From assembly GCA_964533185.1 (NCBI GenBank), contig CAZHLD010000057.1, positions 1 through 20,926 on the forward strand: a stretch of 20,926 nt of DNA, written 5' to 3'. Below, in pieces: positions 5,716 through 13,656 of the stretch. Numbering within the stretch: position 1 is the stretch's first letter; the number at the start of each line of letters is the position of its first letter. The notes below the pieces were generated by a model. It saw only the letters and a program-made list of their open reading frames with translations. It was not told the origin of the DNA and did no database searches. The position numbers were made by a program, and so were the translations under genes. This stretch comes from CAZHLD01 sp964533185. GTDB lineage: Bacteria > Acidobacteriota > Terriglobia > Acidiferrales > UBA7541.

Positions 5716-7302
5716 ATGCCGGTCAAGACACGACTCTCAACACAGCCCGTCGCCGATTTGAAGCCGGGAGCAGCCCGGCCTATACTGGTATCTCAGGGAA
5801 TGACCCTTCGAGACCTGCTCGTCGGAGCACCCGTCACCCAACCGGTAGGGAACCCCGACTCCGAAATCACCGACGTGGCCTTCGACAGCCGGCAGGTGCG
5901 CGCCGGTTCGCTCTTTGTCGCCATGCGCGGCGAGAAGACGGACGGCAACCGCTTTGTCGCCGATGCCGCCTCGCGTGGCGCCGTCGCCGTGGCCAGCGAA
6001 CTACCCCGCCCGGCAGAGTTGTCGCCGTCAGTGGAATGGATCCGCGTACCGAACGCCCGCCGGTTTCTGGCCGCCGTTTCCGCGAATTTCTACGGGCGTC
6101 CCACCGACTCGCTCAAGCTTGTCGGCATCACCGGCACAAACGGCAAGACCACCAGCTCTTACTTGATTGATTCGATCCTGCGCGCCGCCGGCCACAAGAC
6201 AGGCCTCTTTGGCACCATCGCCCATCGCACGCCGCTCGCCACCTATCCGGCTTCCAATACCACGCCCGAATCGCTCGACCTCCAGCGCTTCCTCGCCGAA
6301 GTGCGCGATTCTGCCGGCACGCATGCCGTCCTCGAAGCCAGCTCGCATGCGCTGGTGATGGACCGCCTGTGGGGCTGCCCCTTTGCCGTCGCCGTCTTCA
6401 CCAACCTCACCCGCGATCACCTCGACTTCCACAAGGATTTCGACGACTACTTTGCCGCCAAGCGCCTGCTCTTTGAGGGCACCGGCCGCGGCGTCCCGGC
6501 CGTCGGCGTGCTGAATTCCGACGACGCCTACGGCAAGCAGCTCACCGGCCTGGCGCGGCGCACGCTGACCTATGGCCTACAAAACGCAGCCGACATTACG
6601 ACGAAGAAGTTTGGTCTTTCCTTCTCCGGCCTCGAATTCCCCGTCCAGACGCCGGCGGGAAAGGTGGAAATTCAATCGCCGCTGGTCGGCCGCATCAACG
6701 TGTACAACATCCTCGCCGCGGTTGCCGCGGCCGTCGCGCTCGAGATTCCGCGCGACTGCATCGAAGCCGGCATCCGTCAGCTCGCGTATGTCCCCGGCCG
6801 TTTTGAGCGCATTGACGCCGGACAGCCGTTCCACGTCGTCGTGGACTACGCCCACACCGACGACGCCCTGCGCAACCTGCTGGCCACGGCCGCTGAGTTG
6901 AACAAGTCCGGCCGCATCATCACCCTCTTCGGCTGCGGCGGCGACCGCGACCGCACCAAGCGCCCGCTGATGGGCGAAGCTGCCGGTCAGGCCAGCTCGC
7001 TCGTGGTGCTGACCAGCGACAACCCGCGCACCGAGGACCCGCTCCGGATCATCAACGACGCTGTGGTGGGTTTGCAGAAGGCGCGCGCGCAGTACCGTGT
7101 CGAGCCTGACCGCGAGCGCGCCATCGAGATGGCGCTCGAAGAGGCCCGTTCGGGCGATATTGTCCTGCTGGCCGGCAAGGGCCACGAGACATACCAAATC
7201 CTGGGCGACCGCAGGATCCCGTTTCACGACGGGGAAGTGGCCCGCCGGGTCTTGGCCCGGCTCGGCTATGGGAGGCAGCCCGGCGGCCAAGCTGGGTCGT
7301 AA
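5716..7302 (+). CDS. murE: UDP-N-acetylmuramoyl-tripeptide synthetase MurE (meso-DAP adding)
   Basis: Cytoplasmic ATP-dependent Mur ligase adding the third stem-peptide residue to UDP-MurNAc-L-Ala-D-Glu. The protein is 528 residues from ATG 5716. Visible are the N-terminal uridine-binding fold with AFDSRQVRAGSLFVA, the P-loop GITGTNGKTT (about 137-146), the Lys-containing KDFDDYFAAKRLLF, and in the C-terminal domain D435-N-P-R, the motif of enzymes selecting meso-diaminopimelate rather than lysine, then AGKGHETYQ. ATG 5716 has a good ribosome-binding site (GAGGGA ending at 5707). A second in-frame ATG at 5800 (MTLRDLLVGA) matches where many MurE proteins begin and lies just downstream of a promoter-like sequence, so the first 28 residues may be dispensable or the two starts may both be used. 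Confidence 0.95.
   Translation: MPVKTRLSTQPVADLKPGAARPILVSQGMTLRDLLVGAPVTQPVGNPDSEITDVAFDSRQVRAGSLFVAMRGEKTDGNRFVADAASRGAVAVASELPRPAELSPSVEWIRVPNARRFLAAVSANFYGRPTDSLKLVGITGTNGKTTSSYLIDSILRAAGHKTGLFGTIAHRTPLATYPASNTTPESLDLQRFLAEVRDSAGTHAVLEASSHALVMDRLWGCPFAVAVFTNLTRDHLDFHKDFDDYFAAKRLLFEGTGRGVPAVGVLNSDDAYGKQLTGLARRTLTYGLQNAADITTKKFGLSFSGLEFPVQTPAGKVEIQSPLVGRINVYNILAAVAAAVALEIPRDCIEAGIRQLAYVPGRFERIDAGQPFHVVVDYAHTDDALRNLLATAAELNKSGRIITLFGCGGDRDRTKRPLMGEAAGQASSLVVLTSDNPRTEDPLRIINDAVVGLQKARAQYRVEPDRERAIEMALEEARSGDIVLLAGKGHETYQILGDRRIPFHDGEVARRVLARLGYGRQPGGQAGS
5758..5786 (+). promoter_or_regulatory. Promoter-like sequence inside the 5' end of murE
   Basis: TTGAAG (5758-5763) and TATACT (5781-5786) are separated by exactly 17 bases, each hexamer one or two mismatches from consensus. 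The expected start site, about 5792-5794, lies only some 6-8 bases before the in-frame ATG 5800, so a transcript from here would be nearly leaderless and encode MurE without its first 28 residues. The element lies in sequence that is otherwise GC-rich, which makes a chance TATACT less likely but does not prove function. Confidence 0.45.
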
Positions 7303-7421
7303 CGTGCACTGAAGATTGTGCGGCGGACACCCTACGGGGCGCTAGGGCGAGAAGCAAGGGGATTACGGTACGTCGTGCGGGGGTGCTCAAGAGCTTTGAG
7401 GCCCAGCCCGTTAAGGACGCT

Positions 7422-8873
7422 ATGCGGTGGACGATTGAAGAGGTGGCTCGCGCTCTGGGTGTTGCGGCTCCCCCGGGGCTCGACCCCCTGGCCCGGCTGG
7501 CCGGTGTCTCGATTGATTCTCGGACTCTCCGCACTGGAGAGCTGTTCTTCGCCATACACGGCCCGCGTCACGATGGACACAGTTTTGTGGCTGCGGCCCT
7601 GGCCGCTGGCGCCCCGGCCGGTGTTGTGGCCCGAGCGCGCGTGGCGGAGTTTTCGGCCGAACTCCGCGGCAAACTCCTGGCCGTGGACGACACGCAGCAG
7701 GCGCTCCAGCAACTGGCGCTGGCGGTGCGCCGGGCGTGGGGAGGCAGCCTGGCCGGCGTCACCGGCTCGGTCGGTAAGACCACAACGAAAGAAATTCTGG
7801 CGGCGCTGCTGGCCGCGCGGTTCCGCGTACTGAAATCCGAGGGCAACCTGAATAACGAGTACGGCCTGCCGCTCACGCTGCTGCGGCTCGAGCCACAGCA
7901 TGAGGCCGCCGTGGTGGAGCTGGGCATGTCGCATCGCGGCGAAATCCGGCGTCTGGCGGCGATCGCCGAGCCCGACATAGGCGTGGTCACTTCGGTTGCG
8001 CCGGTGCATCTCGAGTTCTTCTCGTCTGTGGATGAGATTGCGCTGGCCAAGCGCGAACTGATCGAAGGTCTGCGCGGGCCGCAGAGTTTTGCCGTGCTCA
8101 ATGCCGACGACGCTCGCGTCGCTGCATTTGCTGAAGCTGCGACCGGGCGTGTGCTGCGTTACGGCTTCGCCGCGGATGCAATGTTTCGCGCCGAAACCAT
8201 TGAAGACCGCGGCGCGGAAGGAACGGCCTTTGACTTTGTCTCGCCCGCCGGCCGCGCGCGGCTCGCTTTGCCGCTGGTCGGACGGCACAACATCTCGAAC
8301 GCCTTGGGAGCGCTGGCCGCGGCAAGTATTTGGGGAGTGGGTGCGCCGGAGGCGGCCGAAGTATTTTCGCGGCTGCGTCCTGCGGCGATGCGCGGAGAAT
8401 TTCTGCGGTTTGCCGAGGGCTTTGCCGTGATCGACGACTGCTACAACTCGAACCCCGTGGCCCTGGAGGCCATGGCCGGCCTGCTGGCCACGACGCCCGG
8501 CTATCGGCGCCACATCCTGATCGCCGGTGAAATGCTTGAGCTCGGGACCAGGTCACGCGAACTCCATCGCCAGGCGGGGCGTCGCGCTGCCGCACAGCCG
8601 GGCATCGACTGGATTTTCGGTGTGCAGGGCGACGCGGCCTACCTGGTCGAAGGCGCTTGCGAGGCCGGGCATTCTATCGACCGGGCGAAGTTCTTTGTGA
8701 CCTCCGATGCCGCCGCCGAGGCTGTGTTGGACTTTGTTGCGCCCGGGGATCTTCTGTTGGTGAAGGGTTCCCGCGGGGTCAAGATGGAACGCATCGTCGA
8801 GGCATTGAAATCTCACAACGCACTTTCTGACGCCGCCGCAAGGGCGGGCGTGGCCGCGAAGGAGCGCGCCTGA
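7422..8873 (+). CDS. murF: UDP-N-acetylmuramoyl-tripeptide--D-alanyl-D-alanine ligase MurF
   Basis: The last cytoplasmic Mur ligase, joining D-Ala-D-Ala to the UDP-MurNAc tripeptide with ATP. The 483 residues carry GVSIDSRTLRTGELFFAI, the P-loop GVTGSVGKTTTKE (about 112-124), the MurF-typical NLNNEYGLPLTLL and ELGMSHRGEI, then HNISNALGALAA, DDCYNSNPVALEAM and LLVKGSRGVKME. I chose ATG 7422 (MRWTIEEVA) because AAGGA at 7413-7417 precedes it and the residues before it, from GTG 7383, are not conserved. A gap of 119 bases separates it from murE, the longest within the operon; I see no clear promoter or hairpin there. Confidence 0.95.
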   Translation: MRWTIEEVARALGVAAPPGLDPLARLAGVSIDSRTLRTGELFFAIHGPRHDGHSFVAAALAAGAPAGVVARARVAEFSAELRGKLLAVDDTQQALQQLALAVRRAWGGSLAGVTGSVGKTTTKEILAALLAARFRVLKSEGNLNNEYGLPLTLLRLEPQHEAAVVELGMSHRGEIRRLAAIAEPDIGVVTSVAPVHLEFFSSVDEIALAKRELIEGLRGPQSFAVLNADDARVAAFAEAATGRVLRYGFAADAMFRAETIEDRGAEGTAFDFVSPAGRARLALPLVGRHNISNALGALAAASIWGVGAPEAAEVFSRLRPAAMRGEFLRFAEGFAVIDDCYNSNPVALEAMAGLLATTPGYRRHILIAGEMLELGTRSRELHRQAGRRAAAQPGIDWIFGVQGDAAYLVEGACEAGHSIDRAKFFVTSDAAAEAVLDFVAPGDLLLVKGSRGVKMERIVEALKSHNALSDAAARAGVAAKERA

Positions 8874-8874
8874 G

Positions 8875-10008
8875 ATGCTCTACTATCTCCTGTACGAGCT
8901 CCTGCAGCCCCACTTCAGCCCGCTGAACGTCTTTCGCTACATCACTGTCCGCACCGCGCTGGCCAGCCTGACCGCGCTGTTTCTTTCCCTGGTGCTTGGC
9001 CCGTGGGTGGTCCGCAAGCTCCGCGAGATGCAGATTGGCCAGTACATCCGCGAGGAAGGCCCGAAGAATCACCACGCCAAGGCCGGCACGCCCACCATGG
9101 GCGGCGTGCTCATTGTGATCTCCACGGTCGTGCCCACATTGCTCTGGGCTGACCTGGCCAATGTCTACGTCCTTCTGGCCATGCTTTCTACGGTGGGCTT
9201 CGCAGCCATTGGTTTTGCGGACGACTACAACAAAGTTGTCCGCAAGCGCAGCCTGGGCCTCAGTGGCCGCTCCAAATTCTCTTTGCAGATGCTGGTGGGC
9301 CTGGTCGTGGGTGTGTTTCTGCTCGTCCTGACGACCCTTAACGTTTATTCCACACAATTGATTGTGCCTTTCTTCAAGAAATTTCATCCAGACCTCGTCA
9401 TCAACACGCTGGCCGACCATGCTTATCTTTGGCCGCTCGGTTATCTGCCGTTTCTGTTGTTCGTCGCGCTGGTGATGGTCGGATCGTCGAATGCCGTCAA
9501 CCTAACCGACGGCCTGGACGGCCTGGCCATTGGCTGCACAGTGATTGCCGCGGGCGCGCTGACCATGGTCACCTACCTCACCGCGCACGCGCGCTTTGCC
9601 AGTTACCTCGATATCCAGTTCATCCCAGGCGTGGGCGAACTGACCATTTTCTGCGGCGCGCTGGTGGGCGCAGCGCTGGGCTTCCTCTGGTACAACGCTC
9701 ACCCGGCTGAGGTCTTCATGGGCGACGTCGGCTCGCTCGCGCTGGGCGGCGCCATCGGCGTGGTGGCCGTCATCATCAAGCAGGAGATCCTGCTCTTCTT
9801 CGTCGGCGGAATCTTTGTGATCGAGGCGCTCTCCGTCATCCTGCAGGTGGCGTCGTTCCGGTTGACCGGCAAGCGCATCTTCCGCATGGCGCCGCTGCAT
9901 CACCATTTCGAGCTTTCGGGCTGGAGCGAATCGAAAATCATCGTGCGCTTCTGGATTGTTGCGCTGGTGTTTGCGCTCTTTGCCTTGACGACGCTGAAGC
10001 TGAGGTAG
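8875..10008 (+). CDS. mraY: Phospho-N-acetylmuramoyl-pentapeptide-transferase MraY
   Basis: A polytopic inner-membrane enzyme (377 residues, about ten hydrophobic helices) that transfers phospho-MurNAc-pentapeptide to undecaprenyl phosphate, making lipid I. Diagnostic sequences are KNHHAKAGTPTMGG (about 64-77), the Asp pair D116-D117 in FADDYNK, NLTDGLDGLAIG with D212 and D215, the loop NAHPAEVFMGDVGSLALGG and the histidine motif APLHHHFELSGWSE near the C-terminus. The start ATG is one base after the murF stop, with AAGGAG at 8859-8864 inside the end of murF. All recognised catalytic residues are present. Confidence 0.97.
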   Translation: MLYYLLYELLQPHFSPLNVFRYITVRTALASLTALFLSLVLGPWVVRKLREMQIGQYIREEGPKNHHAKAGTPTMGGVLIVISTVVPTLLWADLANVYVLLAMLSTVGFAAIGFADDYNKVVRKRSLGLSGRSKFSLQMLVGLVVGVFLLVLTTLNVYSTQLIVPFFKKFHPDLVINTLADHAYLWPLGYLPFLLFVALVMVGSSNAVNLTDGLDGLAIGCTVIAAGALTMVTYLTAHARFASYLDIQFIPGVGELTIFCGALVGAALGFLWYNAHPAEVFMGDVGSLALGGAIGVVAVIIKQEILLFFVGGIFVIEALSVILQVASFRLTGKRIFRMAPLHHHFELSGWSESKIIVRFWIVALVFALFALTTLKLR

Positions 10009-10011
10009 GGA

Positions 10012-11406
10012 ATGAAAACGGGAATTGAGCTGGCAGGGAAACGCGTTCTGGTGGTCGGATTGGCGCGCACGGGCATTGCCACTGCGCTGTTCTGCGCGGC
10101 GCGGGGCGCGCGCGTGACGGCTACCGACGAGCGCGCCGAGTCTGAGCTTCGCGAAGCTGCTGAAAAGCTCAGCGCTGCCGGCTGTGCTCTGGAACTCGGC
10201 GCTCATCGTGAGAAGACCTTTCATGCACAAGACCTGATCGTCCCCAGCCCCGGCGTGCCTTACGCGCTGCCTGCGCTGGACGCAGCGCGAGCCAGGGGCA
10301 TCCCCGTCTGGAGCGAAATTGAGCTGGCCGGGCGATTCCTCGCCGGCCGTCTGATGGCCATCACCGGCTCAAACGGGAAGACCACGACGACCTCTCTTCT
10401 CGGCCACATCTTGGACAAAGCCGGCGTGCCGACGCTCGTGGCCGGCAACATCGGTGTTCCGCTGATTTCGCGCGTTGAGACCACCAGCGATTCCACCGTG
10501 ACCGTGGCCGAAGTCAGCAGCTTTCAGCTTGAAAACATCGCTGCCTTTCGACCCGATGTCGGCGTCCTGCTCAATCTCACACCCGACCATCTGGATCGCC
10601 ACGGCTCGCTGGACGCCTACGGCCGCGCCAAGGCCCGCCTGTTCGAGAATCAGACAGAAAATGACGACGCTGTTCTTAATGCCGACGACCCCGGCGTGAC
10701 TCCCTACGCTCCCTCTCGACCGCAAGTTTTCTGGTTTAGCCGGACGAAGCGCGTGGCCTCCGGCGCGTTCCTCCGCGGCGACGATGTGGTCTTCCGTCGC
10801 GACGGCGCCGAGACGGTGCTGCTGCGCCGCAACCAGATCGGCCTGCGCGGCGAGCACAATGTTGAAAACGTCCTCGCGGCCGCGTCCGCTGCGCTGCTGG
10901 CCGGTGCTGCACCAGCGGCGATTGCCTCCGGTGTCGAGACATTCGCTGGCGTCGAGCATCGCCTCGAGTTTGTCGCTGAAATTGCCGGCGTCGCCTTCTT
11001 CAACGACTCCAAGGCCACCAACGTGGACGCCACGCTGAAAGCACTCGACGCCTTCCCGGGCCGCCTGCTGGTCATTCTGGGCGGGAAGGATAAGGGTGGC
11101 GACTTCACTCTGCTGCGCGAGCCATTACGCCGGCGCGCGTGCCTGCTTCTGCTGATCGGCGCAGCAGCAGAAAAAATCGCCGCGCAGGTTGGCGCCGACC
11201 TACCCGTGGAACGTGCCGGTACGCTCGACCGCGCCGTGCGCCTGGCCTTTGAGCGTGCCCGCCCCGGCGACACCGTCCTGCTCGCCCCTGCCTGCGCCAG
11301 CTTCGACCAGTTTGAAAACTACGAACACCGCGGCCGCGTCTTCAAGCAGCTTGTCCGCCAGCTCGAACAGCAGGCATCTTCTGCCGCGCCTGCGGGGGGT
11401 CGCTAG
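10012..11406 (+). CDS. murD: UDP-N-acetylmuramoyl-L-alanine--D-glutamate ligase MurD
   Basis: Cytoplasmic Mur ligase adding D-glutamate, the second stem residue. The 464-residue protein has a Rossmann-like N-terminal domain (GKRVLVVGLARTGIATA), the P-loop TGSNGKTTTT (about 118-127), GNIGVPL, VAEVSSFQLENI, LNLTPDHLDRHG followed by a carbamoyl-Lys region (YGRAKARLF), and the C-terminal NDSKATNVDATLKAL, ILGGKDKGGDF and LLAPACASFDQFENYEHRG. These combinations are specific to MurD among Mur ligases. The start follows mraY by three bases, with GAGGTAGGG as ribosome-binding site overlapping the mraY stop. Confidence 0.97.
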   Translation: MKTGIELAGKRVLVVGLARTGIATALFCAARGARVTATDERAESELREAAEKLSAAGCALELGAHREKTFHAQDLIVPSPGVPYALPALDAARARGIPVWSEIELAGRFLAGRLMAITGSNGKTTTTSLLGHILDKAGVPTLVAGNIGVPLISRVETTSDSTVTVAEVSSFQLENIAAFRPDVGVLLNLTPDHLDRHGSLDAYGRAKARLFENQTENDDAVLNADDPGVTPYAPSRPQVFWFSRTKRVASGAFLRGDDVVFRRDGAETVLLRRNQIGLRGEHNVENVLAAASAALLAGAAPAAIASGVETFAGVEHRLEFVAEIAGVAFFNDSKATNVDATLKALDAFPGRLLVILGGKDKGGDFTLLREPLRRRACLLLLIGAAAEKIAAQVGADLPVERAGTLDRAVRLAFERARPGDTVLLAPACASFDQFENYEHRGRVFKQLVRQLEQQASSAAPAGGR

Positions 11407-11408
11407 CC

Positions 11409-12560
11409 ATGCCACGCGCACTCCAGACCGACCGCTGGCTGTTCCTCTCCACCCTGGCCCTGTGCATGATTGGTGTGGTTATGGTCTTCAGCGCCTCGGC
11501 CGTCACCGCACGCGAGACCTACGGCAGCGCCTACACCTTCATCCTCCGCCAGATCCTCTGGCTCGGGCTGGGCCTGGCCGGAATGTTCTGGCTCATGAAC
11601 GTGGACTACCGCCGCCTTCGCCAGCCCAGCGTCATCTTCACCGGTCTGGCCGTGGTCCTCGTGTTGCTCGTGGGAGTCTTCTTTCTGGACAAGTCCCACT
11701 CCACCCACCGCTGGATCCGCATTGGGCCGGCTAGTTTGCAGCCCTCGGAGCTGGCCAAGCTAGCGGTCATCTTCTACCTCGCCTGGTTTCTGGAGATGCG
11801 CCGGCGCGTCTCGGGAAAAAACCGCATCGCTGCGGCGCAGGCCCATGTGAACGACCTGCAACGCACGCTTCTGCCTGCACTCGGACCGGTGTTGCTTTTC
11901 GTCGGGCTGGTTGTTCTCGAGCCCGATCTAGGCACGGCGGCTCAGATCTTCCTCATCGCGCTAGGCGTGCTTTTCGTGGCCGGGCTGCACGGCAGCTATC
12001 TTTTTTACGCCGCGCTGGTTGCACTGCCGCTCTTTTACCTCTTGATCGTCCGCGTGCCGTACCGCAACGATCGCCTCCTGGCCTTTCTCAATCCGGGCGC
12101 CGACCCTCAGGGAAGCGGCTTCCAGCTTTTGCAGTCTCTGATTGCAGTCGGCTCGGGCGGCTTCACCGGCGTCGGTCTCATGGAGAGCAAACAGAAGCTT
12201 TTCTACCTGCCGGAAGCGCACACCGACTTTATTTATGCAGTCTTGTGTGAAGAACTGGGTTATCTGGGCGGTGTCGCTGTGCTGGTGCTCTTTGGCATTT
12301 ACGCCTGGCGCGGGCTGCGCGCCGCCTGGGCTGCGCCGGATGACTTCGGCCGCCTGACCGCGCTGGGCATTACGCTCATGGTGGTCAGCCAGGCGCTGAT
12401 CAACCTCGGCGTCGTTCTGGGCATGATGCCAACCAAGGGCATCCCGCTGCCCTTCGTGAGCTACGGCGGCTCGAGCTTGCTGGTGATGCTCCTGGCCACC
12501 GGCGTGCTTCTTAACATCAGCCAGCACGCCGAGCCGGAACGCGAGCGGCTGGCGCGGTGA
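11409..12560 (+). CDS. ftsW: Septal peptidoglycan glycosyltransferase FtsW (SEDS family)
   Basis: An inner-membrane SEDS protein of 383 residues with about ten hydrophobic helices, polymerising lipid II into septal glycan together with FtsI. Family signatures seen: HRWIRIGPASLQPSELAKLA (about 100-119), VVLEPDLGTA, GFQLLQSLIAVGSGGFTGVG, and PEAHTDFIYAVLCEELG, in which D273 corresponds to the catalytic aspartate reported for SEDS enzymes. It ends with KGIPLPFVSYGGSS and NIS. RodA is the main alternative, but the position between murD and murG and the AHTDFI motif favour FtsW. It starts two bases after the murD stop. Confidence 0.95.
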   Translation: MPRALQTDRWLFLSTLALCMIGVVMVFSASAVTARETYGSAYTFILRQILWLGLGLAGMFWLMNVDYRRLRQPSVIFTGLAVVLVLLVGVFFLDKSHSTHRWIRIGPASLQPSELAKLAVIFYLAWFLEMRRRVSGKNRIAAAQAHVNDLQRTLLPALGPVLLFVGLVVLEPDLGTAAQIFLIALGVLFVAGLHGSYLFYAALVALPLFYLLIVRVPYRNDRLLAFLNPGADPQGSGFQLLQSLIAVGSGGFTGVGLMESKQKLFYLPEAHTDFIYAVLCEELGYLGGVAVLVLFGIYAWRGLRAAWAAPDDFGRLTALGITLMVVSQALINLGVVLGMMPTKGIPLPFVSYGGSSLLVMLLATGVLLNISQHAEPERERLAR

Positions 12561-12585
12561 CGGCCGGGGTCGAGAGGGCCGAGGA

Positions 12586-13656
12586 TTGAAACTCTTGCTC
12601 GCAGGCGGCGGAACCGGCGGACACATCTTTCCGGCGCTGGCCGTGGCCGAAGAATGGCTTCGCCGGGGTAAGGAGCGCAGCGTCTTGTTTGTCGGGACCA
12701 ATCGCGGGTTGGAAGCGAAGCTGGTGCCTCAGACCGGTCTGCCGCTGGAGATCATCCGCTCGGCGGGCCTCAAGGGCATTGGTGGCCTGCGCTTGCTGCG
12801 GAATGCTGCCATGCTGGTGCCTTCACTTTGGGACGCTGCTTCCATCCTGCGGCGAGATCGCTTCGCCGCCGCCCTGGGCACCGGCGGCTACGTGACCGGC
12901 CCGGTGCTCTTCGCGGCCACGCTCGCATCGCTTCCCGCAGTCGTCTTCGAGTCCAACGCCGAGCCGGGCTTCACCAATCGCGTGCTCGCCGAGATGGTCT
13001 CCCGCGTCGCCTCGGCCTTTCCCGAGCCGGCCGAGCGCTGGGGCCGCAAGGCGGTGGTTACCGGCTGCCCGGTGCGCGCCGAGTTCTTCCAGGCGTCCGC
13101 CCGCAGAGCGGAGCCGCCCTTCCACCTGCTCATCACCGGAGGCAGCCTGGGCGCGCTGCCCATCAATCGCGCCGTCGTGGATTCCATGGACCGTTTCGCT
13201 TCGCGCAAGTCGCAGCTTTGCATCGTCCATCAAACCGGCGAGCGCGACTATAATGCGGTGCGCACGGCGTATGCGCGTCGCGAGATTCAGGCGGAGGTTG
13301 TGCCCTTTCTCACCAACATGCCGGAGCGCTTTGCCCATGCCGACGTGATCCTCTGCCGTTCGGGTGCAATCACCGTAGCCGAAGTCGCTGCCGCAGGCCG
13401 CGCCGCAATCTTCATCCCCTTCGGCCGTGCAACAGACAGCCACCAGCTTCGCAACGCGCAGTCGCTCGAGCGGCTGGGCGCCGCGCGGGTGCTCCAGGAG
13501 CAGGAGCTGACCGCGGATCGCCTCGCCTCCGAGATCTTCTCCTTGATTGACCAACCGGCGCGCATCGCTGAAATGGCTGCGCGGGCTCGCGCGCTGGCAC
13601 GTCCGCGCGCCGCAGAGGACATTGTCAATCTCATTGAAGAGGCGGCCCGGCGATGA
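12586..13656 (+). CDS. murG: Undecaprenyldiphospho-muramoylpentapeptide beta-N-acetylglucosaminyltransferase MurG
   Basis: A membrane-associated GT-B glycosyltransferase that adds GlcNAc from UDP-GlcNAc to lipid I, yielding lipid II. Its 356 residues open with the glycine-rich GGGTGGHIFPALAVAEEW (7-13 for the loop), followed by GTGGYVTGPVLFA, LITGGSLGALPINRAV, HQTGERDYNAV and the donor-binding region RSGAITVAEVAAAGRAAIFIP with ATDSHQLRNAQ. The usual HEQN acceptor-side motif reads F121-E-S-N124 here. The start is TTG 12586, required because conserved residues begin immediately; GAGAGGG at 12572-12578 gives a well-spaced ribosome-binding site. The end overlaps the murC start as ATGA. Confidence 0.96.
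   Translation: MKLLLAGGGTGGHIFPALAVAEEWLRRGKERSVLFVGTNRGLEAKLVPQTGLPLEIIRSAGLKGIGGLRLLRNAAMLVPSLWDAASILRRDRFAAALGTGGYVTGPVLFAATLASLPAVVFESNAEPGFTNRVLAEMVSRVASAFPEPAERWGRKAVVTGCPVRAEFFQASARRAEPPFHLLITGGSLGALPINRAVVDSMDRFASRKSQLCIVHQTGERDYNAVRTAYARREIQAEVVPFLTNMPERFAHADVILCRSGAITVAEVAAAGRAAIFIPFGRATDSHQLRNAQSLERLGAARVLQEQELTADRLASEIFSLIDQPARIAEMAARARALARPRAAEDIVNLIEEAARR

Noticed and set aside
7303..7421. A small gene or promoter in the murE-murF gap
   Set aside because: No frame with a ribosome-binding site and protein-like composition was seen, and no hexamer pair close to consensus with 16-18 bp spacing.
7332..8513. Long open frame on the - strand across murF (393 codons)
   Set aside because: Antisense shadow of murF with no signal peptide, domain or conserved motif visible.
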